Source of the DNA: Alteribacter keqinensis
GTDB taxonomy: Bacteria > Bacillota > Bacilli > Bacillales > Salisediminibacteriaceae
Length of the DNA stretch: 64,000 nucleotides
Direction of reading: 5' to 3'
Assembly: GCF_003710255.1 (NCBI RefSeq)
Contig: NZ_RHIB01000002.1
Coordinates: forward strand, 742,435 to 806,434
Every line of letters begins with the position of its first letter. Position 1 is the stretch's first letter. The notes under the pieces were generated by a model that saw only the letters and a list, made by a program, of their open reading frames with translations, was not told where the DNA came from and did not search any database. This document shows positions 55,214 to 64,000 of this stretch, piece after piece. The translations under genes were made by a program, and so were the position numbers.

Positions 55214-55926
55214 AAAATCGCTCTTTTGAACCCGTTGTCGTTTGAAAGGAAGCTAGTAAAGTATATAAACCGGCCTCAGCTTTGTGATTAAGGAGTAAAA
55301 GAAGTCAGCAATTGATTTTATTTGTTGTCTGAGCCTCTTAGGATTATTTTAGCAGCTCCAGGCGGACGCCTTCCGCCCTAGTGTACTTAAAAATGAGATT
55401 GTATTTTGTTTGGGTTCTCAAGACTTTTACATCCTGTTTCTTCATGAAGAATCTCCTCTTTGCTATAAATAAGAATTATCGTCGGTGATAATCTACGGAC
55501 GCTCTCATTTTTAACTTTTGTTAACCTTCGTATTTTGTGAATGAGAGTCGATGTAGCCAAAATGTCCACAGACTACTGCGGAAGTGGGGGCTCGCCGACA
55601 CCTCCGCGGAAAGCGAAGGACATTCCGGCTGCATCTACACCAACAGCTTTATAAATTGGTGCAATCCCTTATCTTGATGGCTATGCTCAGAATCCGGAAG
55701 CGTAAGAGAGCGGAAATCAACCTCCATGCTTAAGAGAACCAACGTAAAATAGATAGGGATTCATGTAAGTAGGTCGTTTTTACATGGAATATGTCGAATG
55801 GTTATACTAAACATACAATGAAAGTTGGCTAAATCGTCCATCTTTTAGTACAATATAGTTTGAGGCCATTTGCGTTTTTACATAATCAGGCGCAAATATC
55901 AGGAATCGGAAAGTGAGTGACCATCG
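55214..55926. other. dnaN-rlbA intergenic region with repeats
   Basis: About 700 bases, long for this gap in Bacillus. It contains repeat fragments at 55357-55378 and 55573-55640 and otherwise AT-rich sequence. The rlbA-recF-remB-gyrB promoter presumably lies near 55850. No gene was seen. Confidence 0.5.
55357..55640. repeat. GC-rich dispersed repeat, copy 6 (split)
   Basis: AGGCGGACGCCTTCCGC at 55360 is followed by 190 AT-rich bases, then ACTACTGCGG, GGGGGCTCGCCG, ACACCTCCGCGGAAAGCGAA and ATTCCGGCTGCATCTAC. The two GC blocks look like the ends of one copy separated by an insert. Confidence 0.55.
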
Positions 55927-56139
55927 ATGGAAGAAGCGGTGAAAATCGAAGGTGAATACATGACGCTTGGGCAGTTGTTAAAAGAGACAGGGGTCATTGA
56001 TACCGGCGGCATGGCCAAATGGTTTCTGCAGGAAAACATCGTTTACGTCAATGATGAGGAAGAAACCCGCCGAGGGCGAAAGTTATACCCTGGAGACATT
56101 GTTAGATTTGAAGGCGGCGAAGCGTTTGTTCTTGAATAA
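55927..56139 (+). CDS. rlbA: S4-domain protein RlbA (YaaA)
   Basis: 70 residues. S4-like pattern L-G-Q-L-L-K-E-T-G-V-I-D-T-G-G-M-A-K-W-F-L-Q and V-Y-V-N-D-E-E-E-T-R-R-G-R-K-L-Y-P-G-D-I-V. It binds RNA/ribosome-type ligands. It stands between dnaN and recF, as yaaA does. Confidence 0.95.
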   Translation: MEEAVKIEGEYMTLGQLLKETGVIDTGGMAKWFLQENIVYVNDEEETRRGRKLYPGDIVRFEGGEAFVLE

Positions 56140-56175
56140 ACGGCTCCCTGCCTGTGACAGGCAAGGAGGTTCAAC

Positions 56176-57297
56176 GTGCAAATTGACGAGCTGACAGTCA
56201 AAAACTATCGTAATTATCCGGAAGTACACGTGACTTTTGAAAATGAAGTGAACGTGATCATCGGGGAAAACGCACAGGGTAAAACAAACTTGATGGAAGC
56301 CATCTACGTACTTGCAATGGCTAAGTCACACCGGACACCGCGGGACAAAGAACTTATACGATGGGACCAGGACTTCGCAAAGATCCAAGGCAAACTTACA
56401 AAAAGGACAGGCCCGCTTCAGATGGAAGTGATATTTTCACAGCGCGGAAAGAAAGTGAAGCTTAACCACCTTGAAAAGAACAGGCTCAGTGAATACATCG
56501 GTACGTGCAACATCGTCATGTTCGCTCCTGAGGATCTGAATCTGGTAAAAGGGAGTCCGCAGGTAAGACGGCGCTTTATTGATATGGAAATGGGACAGAT
56601 CCACTCTCTCTATCTCTACCATCTGGCCCGGTACCATAAAGTACTGAAACAACGGAACCAGTTATTGAAAAACATGCAGAAATCCAGGAAAGACGAGGAT
56701 TATATAATGCTGAGTGTCATCACTGAACAGTTGACAGAGTCTGCTGCAGAAGTGATTCAGAAGCGTTTTTCATTTTTAAAGAAACTTCAGCAATGGGCCG
56801 AAGATATACATTTTGAGATAAGCAGGGGTCTTGAAAAGCTGGAGATTAGATATATTCCCACATGTGACGTATCAGAAGACATGGACTTGTCGACAATGAA
56901 AAGTAAGTTAACAGAAGCGTTTAATGATATGGGAGACCGGGAAGTGTTTCGCGGTACAACATTAATCGGTCCTCACCGGGACGATTTGAAATTTTTTGTT
57001 AACGGCCGGGACATACAGACCTACGGTTCTCAGGGGCAGCAGCGGACAACCGCTTTGTCGCTGAAGTTAGCAGAAATTGAATTAATCTATGAAAAAGTCG
57101 GCGAATATCCGATTCTATTATTAGATGACGTATTATCTGAACTGGATGATTACCGTCAATCCCATCTCCTCGATGCTATACAGGGGAAAGTACAAACGTT
57201 TGTAACAACAACGAGTGTGGACGGTATACACCACAAAACGCTGCAGAACGCCCGTTTGTTTTATGTTGAACAAGGAACGGTCAAGCGAAAAGAATGA
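56176..57297 (+). CDS. recF: DNA replication and repair protein RecF
   Basis: 373 residues with GTG start after AAGGAGG. Walker [10 protein letters not shown] (about 30-38), signature Y-G-S-Q-G-Q-Q-R-T and Walker [12 protein letters not shown]. It helps RecA load at single-strand gaps with RecO and RecR. Confidence 0.98.
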   Translation: MQIDELTVKNYRNYPEVHVTFENEVNVIIGENAQGKTNLMEAIYVLAMAKSHRTPRDKELIRWDQDFAKIQGKLTKRTGPLQMEVIFSQRGKKVKLNHLEKNRLSEYIGTCNIVMFAPEDLNLVKGSPQVRRRFIDMEMGQIHSLYLYHLARYHKVLKQRNQLLKNMQKSRKDEDYIMLSVITEQLTESAAEVIQKRFSFLKKLQQWAEDIHFEISRGLEKLEIRYIPTCDVSEDMDLSTMKSKLTEAFNDMGDREVFRGTTLIGPHRDDLKFFVNGRDIQTYGSQGQQRTTALSLKLAEIELIYEKVGEYPILLLDDVLSELDDYRQSHLLDAIQGKVQTFVTTTSVDGIHHKTLQNARLFYVEQGTVKRKE

Positions 57298-57307
57298 GGT
57301 GGTTCAT

Positions 57308-57604
57308 ATGTTTATCCATTTAGGCGGAGATACGGTGATTCGTTCAAAAGATGTAGTGGCTATTCTTGATCATCAAAGCAGAGGATTGTCGCAGGATAAC
57401 CAGGATTTTTTGACTAACGGGAAAGAACAGGACCACATCACACAGATATCGCCGGATCTCGTGAAGTCAGTTGTTATAACTGTAGAACGCGTCTATCTTT
57501 CACCAATTTCATCGCTCACCCTGAAGCGGCGTGCAAACGTGGCTGTGGACTTTGATGAAGATGAGACCGAAAAAGCGGAAAATAAAGATTCATCGTTTAA
57601 TTGA
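57308..57604 (+). CDS. remB: extracellular matrix regulator RemB (YaaB)
   Basis: The start is the ATG at 57308 (M-F-I-H-L-G-G-D-T-V-I-R-S-K-D-V-V-A-I-L). 98 residues, DUF370. V-Y-L-S-P-I-S-S-L-T-L-K-R-R after the core. B. subtilis YaaB sits at the same place between recF and gyrB. The acidic tail (D-F-D-E-D-E-T-E-K-A-E) is extra. Role in matrix gene control is by homology. Confidence 0.93.
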   Translation: MFIHLGGDTVIRSKDVVAILDHQSRGLSQDNQDFLTNGKEQDHITQISPDLVKSVVITVERVYLSPISSLTLKRRANVAVDFDEDETEKAENKDSSFN

Positions 57605-57658
57605 AATCATTATTAACATTATCATTCCATGCAGTGCATCCACTGCAAAGAAGTGTAG

Positions 57659-59584
<1,926 letters not shown>

Positions 59585-59598
59585 AAGAGATACAGTGG

Positions 59599-59640
59599 CC
59601 ATGCAGTGTGAACCTTCACCTGCATGGGCTTCTGTCTTTA
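59599..59640 (+). other. hairpin between gyrB and gyrA
   Basis: CCATGCAG and CTGCATGG pair around 13 bases. No strong T tract follows, so it may be a weak attenuator or nothing. Confidence 0.3.
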
Positions 59641-59729
59641 AATACAGAGGCTAACATGTTCATGTGAAATGAACAGCTGAACGGATCATACCGACCCGTT
59701 TGACTTAAGAGAAAACGGAGGTAAGCGCA

Positions 59730-62270
59730 ATGTCTGAGCAAGACCAATCCAGAGTAAAAGAAATAAATATTAGTCAGGAAATGAAGACGTCCTTCATGGA
59801 CTATGCCATGAGTGTTATCGTCAGCCGTGCACTGCCGGATGTACGAGACGGATTAAAGCCCGTACACCGCCGTATTTTGTATGCCATGAACGAACTCGGC
59901 ATGACACCGGATAAAGCCTATAAAAAATCCGCACGTATCGTCGGGGAAGTAATCGGTAAGTATCACCCGCACGGTGACTCTGCCGTTTATGAAACGATGG
60001 TACGGATGGCGCAGGACTTCAGCTATCGTTACATGCTCGTTGACGGACACGGGAACTTCGGTTCTGTGGACGGAGATGCAGCTGCAGCGATGCGTTACAC
60101 TGAAGCAAAACTTGCAAAAATATCCATGGAGGTCGTCCGGGATATCAATAAGGATACAATCGATTATCAGGATAACTATGATGGAAGCGAGCGCGAACCG
60201 ATCGTCCTTCCAGCGAGATTTCCAAACCTTTTAGTTAACGGAGCATCAGGGATTGCTGTAGGAATGGCTACTAATATTCCACCTCATAACCTGAATGAAG
60301 TCATCGACGGTGTTCTTGCCCTGAGTAAGGACCGTGATCTTACGAACCAGGATCTCATGGAATACATTCCGGGACCAGACTTTCCAACAGCTGCAGAAAT
60401 CGTCGGAATTTCCGGCATTCGTAAAGCTTATGAAACTGGTAAAGGTTCGATTATCATTCGTGCGAAAGCTGAAATTGATGAAATTAAAGGCAAGCCGCGC
60501 ATCATTGTGACGGAGCTTCCGTATCAGGTAAACAAAGCAAGACTGATTGAAAAAATTGCCGAGCTTGTGCGGGATAAAAAGATTGACGGCATCACAGATC
60601 TTCGTGACGAATCAGACCGTACAGGGATGAGAATTGTCATCGAGCTTCGTAAAGATGCAAATGCCAACGTGCTGTTGAACAACCTTTACAAACAAACCGC
60701 TCTTCAGACAAGCTTTGGTATTAATACGCTGGCTCTCGTAAACGGGCAGCCGAAAGTCCTTGACCTTCGTTCTGTTCTTTCCCACTATATCGATCACCAG
60801 ATCGAAGTTATCCGGAGAAGAACAGCGTTTGAACTGAAAAAAGCAGAAGCACGGGCTCACATTCTCGAAGGCTTGCGTATTGCACTTGATCATATTGATG
60901 AAATCATCGCACTTATCCGCGGCTCCCAGACAACAGATATTGCCCGTAACGGCCTGATGGAAAACTTTGAGCTTAGCTACGAGCAGGCTCAAGCCATCCT
61001 CGATATGCGTTTGCAGCGTCTTACCGGTCTCGAGCGTGACAAGATTGAAGCCGAGTACCAGGATCTTCTTGCACGCATTCAGGAATTAAAAGCCATTTTG
61101 GCTGATAATGAAAAGGTCCTTGAAATTATCCGCGAAGAGCTTACTGATATTAAAGACCGCTACGGTGACGACCGGCGGACAGTCATTACACTGGGTGAAG
61201 ACAGCTTTGAAGACGAAGACCTTATTCCGCGTCAAAATGTTGTTATTACCCTGAGTCACAATGGTTATATCAAGCGTATGCCTGTATCCACCTACCGAAG
61301 TCAGAAGCGGGGAGGGCGAGGTATTCAGGCAATGGGAACGCATACGGATGACTTTGTACAGCATCTGTTTATTACAAATTCCCATAACGTACTCTTATTC
61401 TTTACAAACAAAGGAAAAGTGTACCGCTTGAAAGGGTATGAAATCCCTGACCTTGGCCGGATGGCAAAAGGAATTCCAATCATTAATCTTCTGCAGATTG
61501 ACCAGGATGAGTACATCAGTACTGTCATCCCGATTGAAGAATTTGAAGATGACAAGTACCTGTTCTTTATGACCAAACACGGTGTAACGAAACGATCAGT
61601 CTTAAGTGCGTTCGCCAATATTCGTAAAGTAGGGTTATTTGCTATCAATCTTCGTGATGAAGATGAACTTCACGGCGTGCGTCTGACCGACGGAGAACAG
61701 GAAATGATTGCAGGGACGAAGAAAGGGATGTCCATCCGATTCCACGAATCAGATGTCCGCCTTATGGGAAGAACAGCAGCCGGTGTTAAAGGAGTGACTC
61801 TCCAAAACGACGATGAAGTAGTCGGGATGGATATCATCCATGAAGACCAGGATGTTCTTATTGTTACGGAAAAAGGATTCGGAAAGCGTACCACTATTGA
61901 AGAATACCGCGTCCAGACCCGTGGCGGTAAAGGGATTAAAACATGCAATATCACTGACAAAAACGGTGACCTTGTTTCTCTTAAAGTCGTTTCCGACGAC
62001 GATGATCTGATGATTATTACAACTTCAGGTGTTATCATCCGTATGCACGTAAACGAAATCTCCCAGACAAGCCGGAACACTCAAGGTGTCCGACTTATCC
62101 GTGTAGGAGACGAAGAACACGTATCCACTGTCGCCCTCGTTAACATCGAGGATGAAGAAATCGATGAAGATGTGGACGGAGAAGGTGCACCGGAAGAAGC
62201 AGAAGAAGAAACACAAGAAGAACCGCCGGCAAATGAGACGGCCGATTCTGAAAGTGACACAGAAGAATAA
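59730..62270 (+). CDS. gyrA: DNA gyrase subunit A
   Basis: 846 residues after GGAGG. Active-site Tyr is in A-A-A-M-R-Y-T-E; the quinolone pocket reads [10 protein letters not shown], the susceptible form. The GyrA box is Q-K-R-G-G-R-G. The C-terminal beta-pinwheel ends in a strongly acidic tail of about 40 residues (E-D-E-E-I-D-E-D-V onward), longer and more acidic than in B. subtilis. Makes the double-strand break and passes DNA with GyrB. Confidence 0.98.
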   Translation: MSEQDQSRVKEINISQEMKTSFMDYAMSVIVSRALPDVRDGLKPVHRRILYAMNELGMTPDKAYKKSARIVGEVIGKYHPHGDSAVYETMVRMAQDFSYRYMLVDGHGNFGSVDGDAAAAMRYTEAKLAKISMEVVRDINKDTIDYQDNYDGSEREPIVLPARFPNLLVNGASGIAVGMATNIPPHNLNEVIDGVLALSKDRDLTNQDLMEYIPGPDFPTAAEIVGISGIRKAYETGKGSIIIRAKAEIDEIKGKPRIIVTELPYQVNKARLIEKIAELVRDKKIDGITDLRDESDRTGMRIVIELRKDANANVLLNNLYKQTALQTSFGINTLALVNGQPKVLDLRSVLSHYIDHQIEVIRRRTAFELKKAEARAHILEGLRIALDHIDEIIALIRGSQTTDIARNGLMENFELSYEQAQAILDMRLQRLTGLERDKIEAEYQDLLARIQELKAILADNEKVLEIIREELTDIKDRYGDDRRTVITLGEDSFEDEDLIPRQNVVITLSHNGYIKRMPVSTYRSQKRGGRGIQAMGTHTDDFVQHLFITNSHNVLLFFTNKGKVYRLKGYEIPDLGRMAKGIPIINLLQIDQDEYISTVIPIEEFEDDKYLFFMTKHGVTKRSVLSAFANIRKVGLFAINLRDEDELHGVRLTDGEQEMIAGTKKGMSIRFHESDVRLMGRTAAGVKGVTLQNDDEVVGMDIIHEDQDVLIVTEKGFGKRTTIEEYRVQTRGGKGIKTCNITDKNGDLVSLKVVSDDDDLMIITTSGVIIRMHVNEISQTSRNTQGVRLIRVGDEEHVSTVALVNIEDEEIDEDVDGEGAPEEAEEETQEEPPANETADSESDTEE

Positions 62271-62277
62271 TGTACTT

Positions 62278-62307
62278 AAACGCCCTGCTGGGATCCGGCG
62301 GGGCGTT
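62278..62307 (+). terminator. gyrA terminator
   Basis: AAACGCCCTGC and GGCGGGGCGTTT pair around GGGATCC, then TGTTT follows. Confidence 0.85.
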
Positions 62308-62471
62308 TGTTTATATAGGAGGTACCTGTTGTCCTCTCATATTTAAAAGCGTTATAGATAGTTCAGGCAAAAGCAGATACAGAGCCGTATCAAAAGGAAA
62401 GATAGTCCGATTGACTATTGCTTCGTTTTCATATGGAATTATAGGTATGTAAGAACAAGGGGAGTATTCAG

Positions 62472-63560
62472 ATGAGAGTAAAAATAAACGATTTGGTTCC
62501 GGGATGCATTATTTCAGAAGACGTCTATAAAAAGGGGACCAGCCCTCTTATAAAAAAGAATACAACGATTACTGAGAAGCACATTACTACCCTGAAACTC
62601 TTTTTTATTCAGGATGTCCCTGTAGAAGCGAAGCTGACAGATGGAAGGATATTTTCTCCTTCTGAAATAATTACAGAAGCAGATTCAACTCATAATCATA
62701 AAGAGAGTGTTCAGCCCTCTGCCAATTTTATTATTAATTACAAAGAAGCAGTAGCAGATTATAAGAAGCTCTTTGTAAAATGGCAGGGTGGGACAAAAAT
62801 AGACGCATATGGAATTCGGCAGCTTCTATTAAAAATCATTTCCGAAAAACCTGAACCTGAAATTCTGCTGCACTTACATCGTCAGTCCACAGTAACTGAC
62901 TACAACTATCATCATGCCATAGCAAGGGCTGTTCTCAGTTATATGATAGGAGAACGGCTTGATCTGCAGGAAAAAGATCTGGTACAGCTGGGGATCAGCG
63001 CTTTAATGGCTGATTGCGGAATGTCAAAAGTATCTTCCACTATTCTGTTAAATAAGAATCTCATGAAAGGTCAGTTTAAAGAAATACACGATCATCCACG
63101 ATATGGTTTTTCCATGCTGGAAGGAGTTACGGGAGTTTCTGAACAGGCCCGTCTAGGAGTCCTTCAGCATCATGAACGGGAAAACGGCAGCGGATACCCG
63201 AACAAAATAAAAGGAGACCGTATCCACCAGTTTGCAAAAATTATTGCAGCAGCAGACATGTACCATGCAATGACATGCGAACGTCCCTATCAAAAGAGGC
63301 AGCCGCCATATAAGGTTTTGGAGATCATAGGTAAAGAATGTTTCGGCCTTTTGGATCCTTTAGTAATCGATAAAATAAAATCACTGTTGATTAATTTAAA
63401 AATTGGAGAAAAAGTACGTTTAACAAATGGGGAAGAAGGGGTAATAGTATTTTTACAGAGTAATGAACCTACCCGCCCTATTCTACGCATGTTAACATCC
63501 AACGAACTTTTTAAACTCTCTGATGCCACTTCCCTGTTTATTGATTCCAAAGTCGATTAG
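62472..63560 (+). CDS. HD-GYP-like protein with altered HD motif
   Basis: 362 residues. An N-terminal alpha/beta domain (R-V-K-I-N-D-L-V-P-G-C-I-I-S-E-D-V-Y) is followed by an HD-GYP domain (about 140-290). The GYP loop is intact: H-H-E-R-E-N-G-S-G-Y-P. The usual H-D of the H-D-I-G-K block is instead L-M-A-D-C-G-M-S-K, so the first metal-binding histidine is Ala. Family members break down cyclic-di-GMP; this one may be inactive or altered. It is located between gyrA and the rRNA operon. Confidence 0.85.
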   Translation: MRVKINDLVPGCIISEDVYKKGTSPLIKKNTTITEKHITTLKLFFIQDVPVEAKLTDGRIFSPSEIITEADSTHNHKESVQPSANFIINYKEAVADYKKLFVKWQGGTKIDAYGIRQLLLKIISEKPEPEILLHLHRQSTVTDYNYHHAIARAVLSYMIGERLDLQEKDLVQLGISALMADCGMSKVSSTILLNKNLMKGQFKEIHDHPRYGFSMLEGVTGVSEQARLGVLQHHERENGSGYPNKIKGDRIHQFAKIIAAADMYHAMTCERPYQKRQPPYKVLEIIGKECFGLLDPLVIDKIKSLLINLKIGEKVRLTNGEEGVIVFLQSNEPTRPILRMLTSNELFKLSDATSLFIDSKVD

Positions 63561-63898
63561 CCATTTTATTAAGACTGTAAAATTATTTTAAAATATTTAT
63601 TAAAAACTTCTTGTTTCCATGTGAGTCGCATGGTATATTTATATTCGTTGCTCAAGACAAGGCAACAAACATTTTCCAGTGATAACATAATCATCAAATT
63701 CTTCTTAAGAAAGATTAAGAAAAAGCTTGACGGAAGTTAACGGAAAATGGTATGATAATCAAGTCGCTTCGGAAACAAGCCAAGCGCTAAACGAAAGACA
63801 GTGACCTTTGAAAACTAAACAAAAAGCCAAGCGAAACGTGGGATAATGACAAATTATCCCGTCAATGAATGAATTAAATGATGTCAGAGACATCAAAC
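63561..63898 (+). promoter_or_regulatory. rRNA operon promoters and leader
   Basis: P1 candidate: TTGTTT (63611) and TATATT (63634) 17 bases apart. P2 candidate: TTGACG (63727) and TATGAT (63751) 18 bases apart. The leader has TGACCTTTGAAAACTAAAC near 63802, a boxA-like antitermination and RNase III processing region typical of Bacillus rrn. The starts were not confirmed. Confidence 0.75.
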
Positions 63899-64000
63899 TT
63901 TCTATGGAGAGTTTGATCCTGGCTCAGGACGAACGCTGGCGGCGTGCCTAATACATGCAAGTCGAGCGGACTGATGGGGAGCTTGCTCCCCTGACGTCAG
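63899..64000 (+). rRNA. 16S ribosomal RNA (5-prime part, cut by window)
   Basis: The conserved 5-prime region GAGAGTTTGATCCTGGCTCA and ACGAACGCTGGCGGCGTGCC is followed by AATACATGCAAGTCGAGCGG. It runs off the window. The mature 5-prime end is estimated by alignment with B. subtilis and may be a few bases off. Confidence 0.97.

Noticed and set aside
59599..59640. Terminator between gyrB and gyrA
   Set aside because: A hairpin exists but the T tract is missing, so read-through is more likely.

Overview
The window is a 64 kb piece of a low-to-moderate GC Firmicute chromosome, almost certainly a spore-forming Bacillaceae member close to Bacillus. It holds the replication origin and its conserved neighbourhood in the Bacillus order: rlmH, htrA, walJIHKR, purA, dnaC, rplI, gdpP, rpsR-ssb-rpsF, ychF, parB-parA, noc, rsmG, mnmG, mnmE, jag, yidC, yidD, rnpA, rpmH, oriC, dnaA, dnaN, rlbA, recF, remB, gyrB, gyrA, and then an rRNA operon. 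Spore-linked genes (yyaC, YheC/D-type ATP-grasp, SpoIIIJ-type yidC) and the walRK system support this. Species cannot be named from the sequence alone.

Layout. 1-10.6 kb is accessory: a DUF899-VOC protein cut by the window edge, a GNAT acetyltransferase, a metNIQ-type ABC importer, a small secreted protein, a large PLD-nuclease/helicase/DUF3427 protein and an AT-rich SET + ATP-grasp gene pair. 11-21.6 kb is the conserved wal regulon core (rlmH, a CxxH/CxxC mini-protein, htrA, walJIHKR, an M23 peptidase). 21.8-22.65 kb carries six tRNA genes on the minus strand (in transcription order Lys, Glu, fMet, Asp, Phe, Thr). 22.7-27.1 kb is a scarred mobile zone: a LexA-like double operator, a scrambled IS1595-type transposase, and an AT-rich island (DMT transporter divergent from an SgrR-like regulator) bracketed by similar short end sequences. 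From 27.2 kb to the origin nearly everything is core replication, translation and segregation machinery on the minus strand. To the right of oriC the genes run on the plus strand. Leading-strand orientation therefore switches at about 51.4-54 kb, as expected for bidirectional replication.

Origin-linked control elements are unusually visible. DnaA-box clusters lie upstream and downstream of dnaA, with an AT-rich unwinding region before dnaN. Two more clusters lie in the rlmH-htrA and mnmE-jag gaps. A near-consensus parS is inside parB and a 15/16 Noc-binding site is inside parA. A PurR box sits at the purA promoter, and five 10-bp elements spaced at 20-21 bp lie between purA and dnaC.

A family of GC-rich dispersed repeats occupies several intergenic gaps. 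One copy splits the tRNA cluster and is flanked by a duplicated tRNA-fMet 5-prime fragment. Broken genes include the transposase, a cysteine-desulfurase-like gene with several frameshifts, and one or two short remnants. No CRISPR array was seen. The best candidates for something not yet described are the SET + ATP-grasp pair, the purA-dnaC iterons, the repeat family with its tRNA target duplication, and the stand-alone PLD-helicase-DUF3427 protein.
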